Shown here: positions 8,505-17,260 of the stretch, one piece after another
How positions within the stretch are numbered: the first letter of the stretch is position 1
Layout of the letters: each line of letters opens with the position of its first letter
NCBI GenBank assembly: GCA_003220225.1
Contig: QHRU01000054.1
Coordinates: forward strand, 1 to 56,280
Length of the DNA stretch: 56,280 nucleotides
Reading direction: 5' to 3'
Origin: Candidatus Rokuibacteriota bacterium
GTDB taxonomy: Bacteria; Methylomirabilota; Methylomirabilia; Rokubacteriales; CSP1-6
Notes under the pieces: model-generated
Told to the model about the DNA's origin: nothing
Database searches by the model: none
Seen by the model: only the letters and a program-made list of their open reading frames with translations
Made by a program: the position numbers and the translations under genes

Positions 8505-9320
8505 ATGACGCGGCGGGCGGCGCTGAGCGCGGCGGGATTCGTGCTGACGTGCGGCGTGCTGACGCCGTACGTGGTGATGCTGCTCACGGCGCTGAAGCCC
8601 GACGCCGAGCTGCGCACGACGCCGCCGCGGCTGCTGCCGCTCCACTGGCGGCCCGGCAACTTCCTCGAGGTCGTCGCCGACCCCGGCTTCCAGGACTGGC
8701 TCCGCGTCTCGCTCGTGGTGGCGGCCGCCTCCACCGCGATCGTCGTCCTGGCCGCCGCGCCGGCCGCCTACTACACCGCGCGCCACCGGTTCCGAGGCCG
8801 GACGGCCTTTCTCTTCGTCGTGCTCGTGACCCAGATGTTCTCGCCGACGGCGCTCGTGGTGGGTCTCTACCGGGAGTTCTTCGAGCTGGACCTCGTGAAC
8901 ACCTACGCGGCGCTCATCCTCACCAACGCCGCCTTCAACCTCGCCTTCGCCATCTGGATCCTGCGCGCGTTCTTCGCCTCGATCCCGAAGGAGGTGGAGG
9001 AGGCGGCGGCCGTCGACGGCTGCGGCCGGCTCGGCGCGCTGGTGCGCGTGGTGCTGCCGCTGTCGCTGCCCGGGCTCGTGACCGCGGTGATCTTCGCCTT
9101 CATCGCCGCCTGGAACGAGTACATCGTGGCCCTGACCCTGATGACGGCGCCCGAGCGCAAGCCGCTGACGGTGGGGATCACCTCGTACGTGACGGCCTAC
9201 GTGCAGCACTGGAACCACCTCTTCGCCGCCTCGGTGATCGCCATCGTCCCGGTCGTGGTGCTGTTCGCGCTGATCGAGCGCCACCTGGTGGGCGGCCTCA
9301 CCGCGGGCAGCGTGAAGTAG
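8505..9320 (+). CDS. Sugar ABC transporter permease, MalG/UgpE type
   Basis: The 271-residue membrane protein carries the EAA loop EEAAAVDGCGRLGALVRVVL and the MalG-type segment IFAFIAAWNEYIVALTL near the C-terminus. The ATG at 8505 lies 17 bases after the previous stop, in the same operon. Together with the lipoprotein and MalF-type permease it makes a carbohydrate importer lacking only its ATPase. The gene ends directly against the 3' end of the convergent hybrid kinase gene (9321) with no space for a terminator. Confidence 0.9.
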   Translation: MTRRAALSAAGFVLTCGVLTPYVVMLLTALKPDAELRTTPPRLLPLHWRPGNFLEVVADPGFQDWLRVSLVVAAASTAIVVLAAAPAAYYTARHRFRGRTAFLFVVLVTQMFSPTALVVGLYREFFELDLVNTYAALILTNAAFNLAFAIWILRAFFASIPKEVEEAAAVDGCGRLGALVRVVLPLSLPGLVTAVIFAFIAAWNEYIVALTLMTAPERKPLTVGITSYVTAYVQHWNHLFAASVIAIVPVVVLFALIERHLVGGLTAGSVK

Positions 9321-10901
9321 CTACCGGGCCTCGGCCGCCGCGCCGACCACGCGCCGGATCAGGCGTCGCACCTCGTCCAGCTCGCACGGCTTCGTGAGGA
9401 AGGGCGCGCCGATCCGCGCCAGGAAGGCGCGCTTGTCGCTGTTGAGCACGTCGCCTGTGAGGAAGATGAACCGCCGGCACAGCGCCGGGAAGCGCCGCTC
9501 GAGCTCGGCGTAGAATGCCTCGCCGTCGAGCACGGGCATCCGCGTGTCGGACACGATCACGTCATAGGTGCCGGTCTCGAGCAGCTCGAGCGCCCTGGCG
9601 CCGTCGTTCGCGACGTCGACCGTGTGCCCGTCGCGCCCGAGCATCTCGGCAAGGGCTTCCGCCACCCCCACCTCGTCGTCCACCACCAGCACGCGCTGCG
9701 GCGCGAACGGCGCCGACGGGCTCGCGGCAGGCGCCGAGGCCCCCGGGCGCGGCGGCGTGACGACGGGCAGCTCGATGATGAAGGTCGCCCCCGCGCCGGG
9801 CGTGCTCTCTACCGTCATGGTGCCGCCGTGCTCCTCGACGATGCCCCGGCACAGCGAGAGCCCGAGGCCGGTCCCCTCGCCCTGCGGCTTGGTCGTGAAG
9901 AAGGCCTCGAACACCCGCGCCCGGACCTCCGGCGCCATGCCGGGGCCCGTGTCACGCACCTCGAGACGGACGCGCTCGGGCTCGTGCCCGAGCCGCGCCG
10001 TCACCGCGATCCGGCGCGGCGTCGCCTGCCGCCGCATCGCCTGGTGCGCGTTGGCGATCAGGTTCACGAGCACCTGGTGGAGCTGGTGCGCGTCGGCCCA
10101 GAGCACGGGAACGTCGGGGGCCACGTCCACCGTGACCTCGACGTCGTCGCACCGGAGCTCGTAGGCCAGGAGCTCGACGGCCCCGTGGATGACCTCCGTC
10201 AGCGCGGTGGACTTCCGCTCGGGCGGATGCTGGCGCGCGAGGGCGAGGAAGTTGCGGACGATCCGCACGCAGCGGCCGACCGCGTCTTTGATCCGCGTCG
10301 CGCGCTTGGCCACGACGGCGGGGTCGTGCTCCAGGTCGAGCAGCAGCTGCGCCTGGCCGCTCAGGACGGCCAGCGGGTTGTTCAGCTCGTGGGCCACGCC
10401 GGCGATCAGCGAGCCCATCGTCGCGACCTTCTCGCTCTGCAGCAGGCGCTCGGTCCGCTGCCGCACGGTCTCCTCGAGCGAGCGGTTCTGCGCCTCGAGT
10501 TGGCGATAGAGCCGCCGCGTGTCGAGCAGGTTGCGGATGCGCAGGAGCGCCTCGAACTGCTCGAACGGCTTCGTGAGGAAGTCGCGCGCCCCCGCGTCGA
10601 GCGCCTTGCGCCTGGTCTCCAGCAGGGCGTCGGCCGTCAGCACGAGGATCGGCACGTACGCGTCGCCGGGGATCTCGGTCTTGAAGAGCTCGAGCAGGGC
10701 GAGGCCGTCGAGGTGCGGCATCATGAGGTCGAGCAGGATCAGGTCGGGCTGGAACTCGCGGTACAGGTCGAGCGCCCGGCGCGGATCGGTCGTGCTGGCC
10801 AGCTCGCGGTATCCGGCCGCGCCGAGCAGGCGCTCGAGCAGCCGGACGTTGGCCGGCTCGTCGTCCACGATCAGGATCCGCGCTGAGGTCGTCTCGGTCA
10901 C
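9321..10901 (-). CDS. Hybrid sensor kinase: receiver - histidine kinase - receiver
   Basis: This 526-residue cytoplasmic protein has three modules. An N-terminal receiver (residues 8-125) has the acidic pair in IVDDE, phospho-acceptor Asp58 in LLDLMMP and Lys111. A dimerisation/phospho-acceptor region has His171 in AGVAHELNNPLAVLSG, followed by the ATPase domain with NLIANAHQA, DTGPGMA and GTGLGLS boxes. A second receiver starts at QRVLVVDDE and ends the protein. No membrane helix or sensory domain is present, so it probably receives its signal from another kinase. It stands alone on the minus strand, convergent with the sugar transporter. The target is not identifiable. Confidence 0.9.
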   Translation of the reverse strand: MTETTSARILIVDDEPANVRLLERLLGAAGYRELASTTDPRRALDLYREFQPDLILLDLMMPHLDGLALLELFKTEIPGDAYVPILVLTADALLETRRKALDAGARDFLTKPFEQFEALLRIRNLLDTRRLYRQLEAQNRSLEETVRQRTERLLQSEKVATMGSLIAGVAHELNNPLAVLSGQAQLLLDLEHDPAVVAKRATRIKDAVGRCVRIVRNFLALARQHPPERKSTALTEVIHGAVELLAYELRCDDVEVTVDVAPDVPVLWADAHQLHQVLVNLIANAHQAMRRQATPRRIAVTARLGHEPERVRLEVRDTGPGMAPEVRARVFEAFFTTKPQGEGTGLGLSLCRGIVEEHGGTMTVESTPGAGATFIIELPVVTPPRPGASAPAASPSAPFAPQRVLVVDDEVGVAEALAEMLGRDGHTVDVANDGARALELLETGTYDVIVSDTRMPVLDGEAFYAELERRFPALCRRFIFLTGDVLNSDKRAFLARIGAPFLTKPCELDEVRRLIRRVVGAAAEAR

Positions 10902-10982
10902 TTGCCGTCCTCTAAAGGTGTCCTCTCACCACCTTACCCGAAGGCGGAGGGCGCGCGGCAGACGGAAATGTCTCAACGAGGC

Positions 10983-12167
10983 CTAGCGGATGCCGGGCAG
11001 CGGAAACCAGCGGTTACGCAGCGCTCCGAGGACGGCACCGCCCAGCATCAGCCGCACCGTGCCGGGCCGCCAGAGCAACAGCGCGGCCACCGTCGCCACG
11101 AAGATCGCGACGGCGAACGGGTCGACGAGCGCGTACGGTGCCAGGCGCGTCAGCGACACCGCGAGCAGGCCGATCACGGCCGGGCTCATGCCGCGCAGCA
11201 CCGCGCGCGTCCACGTGTACGTCCGCACGCGGTCGAACGCGGGGAGGATCGCGAGCATCATGACGAACGACGGCAGGAAGGCGGCGCCGGCCGCGACGGC
11301 GGCGCCCGCGACGCCCGCGACCTTGTAGCCGACGTACGCGGCGACCATGAGGATCGGCCCCGGCGTGAACTGGCCGAGCGCCAGCCCGTCGATGAACTCC
11401 TGGGCCGTGAGCCAGTGGAGCTGCTCGACCACCCGCGCCTGGATGAACGCGATCATCGCCAGCCCGCCGCCCACCGTGAGGGCGCCGACCTCGAGAAAGA
11501 ACGTGGCGAGGCCGGCGAGGCCCGGCGACTCGGCGGCGCGCGCGTCGACCGACGCGACCGCCGCCGGCGGCGACCAGCGATGGATGGCGGCGATGGCGAG
11601 GCCCGCGGCCCCGAGCGCGGCGCCGCCGAGGCGTCGAGAGTAAAAGAGCCCGAGGCCGAGGGCGCCGGCCAGCACGAGGATGGCGGCGACGCCGAGCGGG
11701 CTCCACAGCGTCGCGGCCGCCGCCGCGACGGCGATCAGCGCCTGCGGCAGCGTGCCCGCCGCGGACCGACCCAGGCGATACACCGCGACCAGAAAGATGC
11801 CGAGCACGACCGGACCGAGCCCATAGAGCGCGCCGCGGACGAGCGGCGAGACGCCCAGCGCCGCGTACGCGACGGTGAGCGCCAGCATGATCGCGAACGC
11901 GGGCAGCACGAAGCAGATCCCGCCCAGGAGCGCGCCCCACCAGCCCCCGCGCGCGTGGCCCAGGAACAGGGCGAGCTGCGTCGCCGTGGCGCCGGGCAGC
12001 ATGTTGACGAGCGCCAGCCCCTCGAGGAAGCGCGGCTTGCTGAGCCACTGCCGCCGCTCCTGCAGCTCGGCCTGCATGACGCCCATGATCGCGGGGCCGC
12101 CGTACGAGGTCGCGCCGAGGCGAAGGAACGCCGAGACGATCTCACGCCCGTGAGGGATGAAGTCCAT
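10983..12167 (-). CDS. chrA: Chromate transporter family protein ChrA
   Basis: The 394-residue membrane protein has the two-fold CHR domain. The first half carries FLRLGATSYGGPAIMGVMQ and LVNMLPGATATQLALFLG. The second half repeats the pattern with FFLEVGALTVGGGLAMIAFI and LALGQFTPGPILMVAAYVGY. Long-form ChrA proteins export chromate through the inner membrane. The ATG at 12167 has GGAG about 10 bases upstream and lies 16 bases after the livF stop, so it is the third gene of a livG-livF-chrA transcript, an unusual partnership. Confidence 0.92.
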   Translation of the reverse strand: MDFIPHGREIVSAFLRLGATSYGGPAIMGVMQAELQERRQWLSKPRFLEGLALVNMLPGATATQLALFLGHARGGWWGALLGGICFVLPAFAIMLALTVAYAALGVSPLVRGALYGLGPVVLGIFLVAVYRLGRSAAGTLPQALIAVAAAAATLWSPLGVAAILVLAGALGLGLFYSRRLGGAALGAAGLAIAAIHRWSPPAAVASVDARAAESPGLAGLATFFLEVGALTVGGGLAMIAFIQARVVEQLHWLTAQEFIDGLALGQFTPGPILMVAAYVGYKVAGVAGAAVAAGAAFLPSFVMMLAILPAFDRVRTYTWTRAVLRGMSPAVIGLLAVSLTRLAPYALVDPFAVAIFVATVAALLLWRPGTVRLMLGGAVLGALRNRWFPLPGIR

Positions 12168-12183
12168 GGCTCGCTTCTCTCCT

Positions 12184-12897
12184 CTAGACTTCGAGGAACC
12201 GCTGCTGGATCGTCGGGTCCTTCCGCAGCTCGTCGGGCGTGCCCTGGAACTGGATGCGGCCCTGATCCATCACGTACACGCGCCGCGACAGCGCCAGCGC
12301 GACCTCGAGCGTCTGCTCCACGAGCAGGATGGTCGTGCCGCCGCGGTTGATGGCGGCCAGGATCTCCGTGAGGTTCTGCACGAGCATCGGCGCCAGCCCC
12401 TCCGTCGGCTCGTCCACCAGCATCACGGTCGGCCGCGCCACCAGCGCGCGCGCGATGGCGACCATCTGCTGTTCACCGCCCGACAGGAACTGGCCGCGGT
12501 GGTCGACGCGCTCGCGCAGCCGCGGGAAGTGGCGGAAGACGTCCTCGAGTCGCGACCCCGCCTCCGCCTCGCTGGTCCCGACGCCGAGCATGCCCAGCTT
12601 CAGGTTTTCGAGCACGGTGAGGTTCGGCAGCACGCGCCGCTCCTCGGGGATCCACGCGATGCCGCGCCGGACGATCTCGTGCGTCGGCAGCCGCGTGAGG
12701 TCCTCGCCGCGCAGCCGCACGCGGCCGCGCGCGGGGCGCGCCAGGCCCATCACGGAGCGCAGCGTGGTCGTCTTGCCGGCGCCGTTGCGGCCGATGAGGC
12801 TGACGACCTCGCCCTCGCCGACGGCGAGCGACACGCCTTGCAGGATGTGCGCCTCGCCATAGTAGGTGTGGACGTCCTCGAGCTCGAGCAGGGCCAT
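12184..12897 (-). CDS. livF: Branched-chain amino acid-type ABC transporter ATP-binding protein LivF
   Basis: The 237-residue ATPase has Walker A GRNGAGKTT (residues 36-44), signature LSGGEQQ (139-145) and Walker B VMLVDEPTEGL. The short length without a C-terminal extension and the EERRVLPNLTVLENL segment are typical of LivF rather than LivG. Its ATG shares one base with the livG stop (TGATG). With LivG it should energise a LivHM permease, most likely the set at 1672-3565, which has no ATPases of its own. Confidence 0.93.
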   Translation of the reverse strand: MALLELEDVHTYYGEAHILQGVSLAVGEGEVVSLIGRNGAGKTTTLRSVMGLARPARGRVRLRGEDLTRLPTHEIVRRGIAWIPEERRVLPNLTVLENLKLGMLGVGTSEAEAGSRLEDVFRHFPRLRERVDHRGQFLSGGEQQMVAIARALVARPTVMLVDEPTEGLAPMLVQNLTEILAAINRGGTTILLVEQTLEVALALSRRVYVMDQGRIQFQGTPDELRKDPTIQQRFLEV

Positions 12898-13646
12898 CAG
12901 CGGATGGCGCCGAGGTAGGTCTGCTGCACGCGCTCGTTGGCGCGGATCTCCTCGGGCGTGCCCTCGGCCAGCACCTGCCCCTGGTGCAGGACGGTGATGC
13001 GGTCGGAGATCTTCATGACGACCTTCATCTTGTGCTCGACGAGGATCACCGTGCGCCCCGCCGTCAGCTCGCGGATCAGCCGCATCGTCTCGTCCGTCTC
13101 CTCGGGGCTCATGCCCGCCGTCGGCTCGTCGAGCAGCAGGAGCTCCGGCTCGGAGGCGATGGCGAGGGCGATCTCCAGATGGCGCTTCTCGCCGTGCGCG
13201 AGGTGCGCGGCGAGCTGCGCGCTCTTGGCGGCCAGCCCGACCGTGCGCAGCAGCGCGTGCGCGCGCTCGGCGACGTCCGTGAGCGCGTCGGCGCGCGACC
13301 AGAAGTTGAACGAGCGTGCCCAGCCCTGCACGGCCACGCGCACGTTCTCGTGCACGGTGAGGTGCGGGAAGACGTTGGTGATCTGGTAGGACTTCGTGAT
13401 GCCGAGCCGCGCGACGGCGTGCTGCGGCAGCCCGGTGATCTCGCGCCCGCCGAACCAGACGCGGCCGGAGGTCGGCGTGGTCTCGCCCGAGATGAGCCGG
13501 AAGAACGTCGTCTTGCCCGCGCCGTTGGGGCCGATGATCGAGCGCAGCTCGCCGCGCCGCACGGCGACGTCGACCCGATCCACGGCGATGAGACTGCCGA
13601 AGGCGCGCGTCAGCGCTTCGGTGCGCAGCAGAGGCGCCTCGGGCAT
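12897..13646 (-). CDS. livG: Branched-chain amino acid-type ABC transporter ATP-binding protein LivG
   Basis: The 249-residue ATPase has Walker A GPNGAGKTT (residues 39-47), a degenerate signature HLAHGEKRHLEIALAIA and Walker B LLLLDEPTAGMSPEE. The ITKSYQITNVFPHLTVHENV segment is typical of LivG. I chose the ATG at 13646 rather than one 15 bases upstream because a promoter (-10 at 13652-13657) overlaps that upstream codon. The resulting mRNA would start at or within a base or two of the ATG, so translation may be leaderless. Confidence 0.92.
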   Translation of the reverse strand: MPEAPLLRTEALTRAFGSLIAVDRVDVAVRRGELRSIIGPNGAGKTTFFRLISGETTPTSGRVWFGGREITGLPQHAVARLGITKSYQITNVFPHLTVHENVRVAVQGWARSFNFWSRADALTDVAERAHALLRTVGLAAKSAQLAAHLAHGEKRHLEIALAIASEPELLLLDEPTAGMSPEETDETMRLIRELTAGRTVILVEHKMKVVMKISDRITVLHQGQVLAEGTPEEIRANERVQQTYLGAIR

Positions 13647-13651
13647 AGGCG

Positions 13652-13681
13652 CAGATAGCACGGGCCCTTCCGGAGTGTCAA
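13652..13681 (-). promoter_or_regulatory. Promoter of livG-livF-chrA, probably giving a leaderless mRNA
   Basis: Reading the minus strand, TTGACA (13681-13676) and TATCTG (13657-13652) are separated by 18 bases. The livG ATG begins at 13646, only 5 bases past the -10 box, close to the expected start point of transcription. No Shine-Dalgarno can fit. Confidence 0.65.
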
Positions 13682-13758
13682 GGTCGCCACGACGCGTCAG
13701 GCGCGCGCCGGTATGCTATCGTCCTCGCGAGCATGGATGCGCTGCCGCTGGAGCTCCA

Positions 13759-15546
13759 GTGAGCCTCGAGCTGCCGCCGCCGCCGCGGCCGTGGCCGACG
13801 CAGGACGGCATGCCGACGACGCGCGGCCTCAACTTCTACGTCGCCGATCCCAATCTCGAGTTCGTCTGCTCCACGGTGATGGAGCCCGAGGTGCTCGCGC
13901 GCGCGCGGCCACTGCTGGTCGAGATGGGTGCCGTCGCCGGCGACGAGCTGGACGCGCTCGCGGCCGCGGCCGACCGCCATCCGCCCACCCTGCGCGCCTA
14001 CGACGAGCGCGGCCGCCGCGTGGACGAGATCGTCTTCCACCCGGCCTACCGCGCGATGGAGCAGCTGGCCTTCGAGCGCTTCGGTCTCGCCGCGATGTCG
14101 CACCGCGACGGCGTGCTGGGCTGGCCCGGCCGCGTGCCGCACGTCGTGAAGTACGCGCTGTCCTACCTCTTCGCGCAGTCGGAGTTCGGCCTGCTCTGCC
14201 CCGTGAACATGACCGACTCCACGGCGCGGATGCTGACGCGCTTCGGCGACGAGGCGCTGCGCGGGCGCTACCTGCCGCGGCTGACCGCCACCGCGCTCGA
14301 GGACCTGTGGCAGGGCACGCAGTGGATGACGGAGAAGACCGGCGGCTCCGACGTCGGCGCCCTCACCACGCTCGCGCGTCGCGACGCCGACGGCGCGTGG
14401 CGGCTCTGGGGCGACAAGTGGTTCGCCTCGAACGCCAACGCCGACGTCGCGCTCACGCTCGCGCGTCCCGAGGGCGCGCCGCCCGGCACGCGCGGGCTCG
14501 GCCTGTTCCTGGTGCCCCGGCACCTGCCCGACGGCACGAAGAACGCGTGGACGATCAACCGGCTCAAGGACAAGCTCGGCTCGCGCTCGATGGCGACCGG
14601 CGAGGTCACGTACGCGGGCGCCGTCGCCTACGTCGTCGGCGACGTCGGCCGCGGCTTCGCTCAGATGATGGAGATGGTCAATGGGTCGCGGCTGTCCAAT
14701 GCCATGCGTGCGGCGGGCATCATGCGGCGCTCGCTGCTGGAGGCGGTGTTCCACGCCCGCGGCCGCGCGGCCTTCGGCGGGGCGCTGTTCGACAAGCCGC
14801 TCATGCGCTGGACGCTGCTGGAGATGCTGCTCGACGTCGAGGCGGCCGCCTCGGTCGTCCTGAACGCCGCGGTCATGTTCGACGCGTGGGACGCGGGCGC
14901 CGAGGCGGCGGGCCGGCTGCTGCGGATCGTCACGCCGCTCGCCAAGGGCTGGATCACCGCGCGCGCCCGCGCGGTGGCGGGCGAGGCGATGAACGTGCGC
15001 GGCGGCAACGGCTACGTCGAGGAGTGGGTGAACGCGCGCCTGCTGCGCGACGCCTACCTGGGCGCGATCTGGGAGGGCTCGACCACCGTCGTCGCCCTCG
15101 ACGTGCAGCGCGCGATCGTCAAGGATGGGGCGCTGGCGCCGCTGGCAGCCTTCATCGGCACGCGGCTCGACGGCGTGCGCGAGCGCCACGCCAAGCCCGT
15201 GACCGATGTCGTGCGCGCGGTCCTGGCCGACGTCGAGCGGCGCGCCGCCGCCTGGACGACGCAACCCCCGGACACGCGCGAGCTGGAGGCGCGTCCGGTG
15301 GCCGAGACGCTCTATCACGCCCTCGCCACGGCGCTGCTGCTGGACGAAGGCCAGACCCTGCGTCCGCAGCGTCAGGATCACCACAAGCTCCTCGTCGCCG
15401 CCCTCTACGCGCGCCGCTGGCTCGTCCCGGCGCCGCCCGGCGTCCCCGCCTTCTCGCCGAGCGCCCTCGAGTCGCTGGAGCGGCTCGTGGACTGGCGCCC
15501 GATCGGGGCCGACGCGCTCGCGGCCGAGGCTCCCGTCCGCGACTGA
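13759..15546 (+). CDS. Acyl-CoA dehydrogenase family protein, AidB-like
   Basis: This 595-residue flavoprotein is an acyl-CoA dehydrogenase homologue of the long AidB-like type. AidB-like features are the N-terminal RGLNFYVADPNLEFVCSTVM, CPVNMTDSTARMLTRFGDEA, and the FAD/substrate segments GTQWMTEKTGGSDVG, WTINRLKDKLGSRSMATGEV and RGGNGYVEEWVNARLLRDAY. AidB proteins act in alkylation stress or oxidise unusual acyl-CoAs. The GTG at 13759 has GGAG 5 bases upstream; an ATG at 13810 is a weaker alternative. It is divergent from livG across a 112-base spacer. The reaction remains uncertain. Confidence 0.88.
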   Translation: MSLELPPPPRPWPTQDGMPTTRGLNFYVADPNLEFVCSTVMEPEVLARARPLLVEMGAVAGDELDALAAAADRHPPTLRAYDERGRRVDEIVFHPAYRAMEQLAFERFGLAAMSHRDGVLGWPGRVPHVVKYALSYLFAQSEFGLLCPVNMTDSTARMLTRFGDEALRGRYLPRLTATALEDLWQGTQWMTEKTGGSDVGALTTLARRDADGAWRLWGDKWFASNANADVALTLARPEGAPPGTRGLGLFLVPRHLPDGTKNAWTINRLKDKLGSRSMATGEVTYAGAVAYVVGDVGRGFAQMMEMVNGSRLSNAMRAAGIMRRSLLEAVFHARGRAAFGGALFDKPLMRWTLLEMLLDVEAAASVVLNAAVMFDAWDAGAEAAGRLLRIVTPLAKGWITARARAVAGEAMNVRGGNGYVEEWVNARLLRDAYLGAIWEGSTTVVALDVQRAIVKDGALAPLAAFIGTRLDGVRERHAKPVTDVVRAVLADVERRAAAWTTQPPDTRELEARPVAETLYHALATALLLDEGQTLRPQRQDHHKLLVAALYARRWLVPAPPGVPAFSPSALESLERLVDWRPIGADALAAEAPVRD

Positions 15547-15555
15547 GCGCCGACC

Positions 15556-15584
15556 GGGAACTTCGCGAGGGCATGGCGGTCTAA
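15556..15584 (+). promoter_or_regulatory. ECF-type promoter of the sigma/anti-sigma operon
   Basis: GGGAACTT (15556-15563), 15 bases, then GTCTAA (15579-15584) matches the extracytoplasmic (RpoE-type) promoter pattern GGAACTT/GTCTAA. The same two boxes with the same 15-base spacing recur at 17261-17289. Here the ATG starts at 15588, so the transcript would be nearly leaderless or the real start may lie slightly downstream. Confidence 0.75.
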
Positions 15585-15587
15585 CGG

Positions 15588-16142
15588 ATGCGCGAGGCCC
15601 TCGGCGCCGATCCGCCCGGTCTCCTCGAACGCCTGCGGGCCGGTGAGCCGCGCGCGTTCGAAGAGCTGGTGACCGCCTACCAGCATCGGGTGTTCGGCGT
15701 GGCGCTGCGCATGCTCGGCAGTCGCGCCGAGGCCGAGGAGATCGCGCAGGAGGTGTTCTTGCGGGCGTATCGCGCGCTGGCCGACTTCCGTGGCGACGCG
15801 CGGCTCGGCACGTGGCTCTACGGGATCGCCTCGCGGCTGTGTCTCAATCGCCTGGCGTCGCCGGACCGGCGCGTGGCGCGCGGCGACGCGGCGCTGGCCG
15901 ACGTCCCGGCGGCGACGCCCGACGCCGCGGCCGCGGCCGAGCGCGCCGAACTGGACGCGGCGCTGCGCGCGGCCATCGCCGGGCTGCCGGAGGACCGGCG
16001 TCTCGTGTTGGTGCTCCGCGACGTCGAGGGGTTATCGTACGAAGAGATCGCGGAGGCCCTCGCCCTCGATCCCGGCACCGTGCGCTCGCGGCTGCACCGC
16101 GCGCGCCTGCAATTGAAGGAGAAGCTGGAGCGGTTCGCATGA
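15588..16142 (+). CDS. ECF RNA polymerase sigma factor (RpoE-like)
   Basis: The 184-residue protein has the two-domain layout of group IV sigma factors. Region 2 covers about residues 24-95 (AFEELVTAYQHRVFGVALRM, DFRGDARLGTWLYGIASRL). Region 4 covers about residues 128-182, with LPEDRRLVLVLRDVEGLSYE and the helix-turn-helix LALDPGTVRSRLHRAR. It redirects polymerase to envelope-stress-type promoters. The gene shares an ATGA overlap with its anti-sigma factor and is preceded by a promoter of the kind it should itself recognise, implying autoregulation. Region 3 is absent, as expected. Confidence 0.93.
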   Translation: MREALGADPPGLLERLRAGEPRAFEELVTAYQHRVFGVALRMLGSRAEAEEIAQEVFLRAYRALADFRGDARLGTWLYGIASRLCLNRLASPDRRVARGDAALADVPAATPDAAAAAERAELDAALRAAIAGLPEDRRLVLVLRDVEGLSYEEIAEALALDPGTVRSRLHRARLQLKEKLERFA

Positions 16143-17254
16143 CGTGCACCGAGACGCGCGATCTGTTCTCTGCTCTCGCGGACGACGCGCTGACGCCCGC
16201 CGAGCGCGCGGCGCTCGACGCTCACCTCGCGGGCTGCGCCGACTGCCGGCGCGAGCTGGCGGGCTTGCTGCGCACGGTGAAGCTCGTCCGCGCCATCGAT
16301 CCCGCGCGCGCGCCGGCGGGGTTCGTGGACCGCGTGCGCGCGGCCGCGCGGCCCGAGCCGGCGCCGAAGCGGCTGGCGCGCCGCCTGCGCGCGCCGTGGC
16401 AGACGCTGCCGCTCGGCGCCGCCGCCCTGTTCCTGATCGCCGGCCTGGCCGTCCTGCTCTTCCGCGGCTCGCACGAGCAGCAGCAGGCCGCGCGCTATCA
16501 GCCGACCACCCCGGGACCGGCCGCCCAGGCGCCGACTGCGGCGCCGCGAGAGACCGGCTCCTCGGCCACGACCGCGACCCGCGAGAGCACGCCCGCGGCG
16601 CCGCCGGCACGCTCGCGCAAGCTCGAGACGGCGAAGAACCGCGTCGAGCAACCGGCGCCGGCCGAGCCGCGCGCGGAGACGACGGCGAAGGGCGGATCAC
16701 CGCCGCGCGACACGGCACCGGCGGCGCCGGAAGGCCGGCGCGCGAAAGTCGATTCCTCGGAGCGCGCCCAGGCGCCCGCCGGCGAACGCTTCTCGTCGAC
16801 GGCCGAGGACGCGCGCGCGGACGCGACGACGGACGCGGCCAAGGAAGGCAAGCTGCGACAGGAGCCGCCGGCCTTCCAGTCGCCGCCGCCGTTCGGGGCC
16901 TCCCGTGTCGCGCCGTCCGTGGCCGCCAAGTCGCAGACGATGCCCCAGGTCGCGCCGCTCTCGCGCACCGGTCCGATGACCGGCGTTCCCGCCGCGGCGC
17001 CCGACGTGAGCGCGCACCTGCGCGTGCCCGATGTGACGCTCGCCGAGCTCTCGCTCATCGAGCTCGCCGCGCGCGTCGGCGGCCGGCAGACGGGGCGCCG
17101 GATCGACGGCGGCCGCGTCGTCGTCGAGCTGGCCGTGCCGCGCGACGCCTACGCGCAGTTCGTCCGCGAGGCGACGGCCCTGGGCTCGCTCTCCATCGAG
17201 CGCCAGGCGACCGAGCGGCCCGTGCTGGCCGTGACCGTCACCGTCTCCAACTGA
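16139..17254 (+). CDS. Membrane-anchored zf-HC2 anti-sigma factor with long extracytoplasmic region
   Basis: This 371-residue protein starts with a zinc-binding anti-sigma domain (His29-x3-Cys33-x2-Cys36 in LDAHLAGCADCRREL). One transmembrane helix follows (about residues 90-108), then a low-complexity Ala/Pro/Thr/Arg-rich linker (about 110-280) and a folded C-terminal domain of about 90 residues. The cytoplasmic part should hold the ECF sigma inactive and the outer part should sense an envelope signal. The ATG overlaps the sigma stop by 4 bases. The C-terminal domain resembles those of other zf-HC2 proteins but I cannot name it. Confidence 0.87.
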   Translation: MTCTETRDLFSALADDALTPAERAALDAHLAGCADCRRELAGLLRTVKLVRAIDPARAPAGFVDRVRAAARPEPAPKRLARRLRAPWQTLPLGAAALFLIAGLAVLLFRGSHEQQQAARYQPTTPGPAAQAPTAAPRETGSSATTATRESTPAAPPARSRKLETAKNRVEQPAPAEPRAETTAKGGSPPRDTAPAAPEGRRAKVDSSERAQAPAGERFSSTAEDARADATTDAAKEGKLRQEPPAFQSPPPFGASRVAPSVAAKSQTMPQVAPLSRTGPMTGVPAAAPDVSAHLRVPDVTLAELSLIELAARVGGRQTGRRIDGGRVVVELAVPRDAYAQFVREATALGSLSIERQATERPVLAVTVTVSN

Positions 17255-17260
17255 ACCCGC

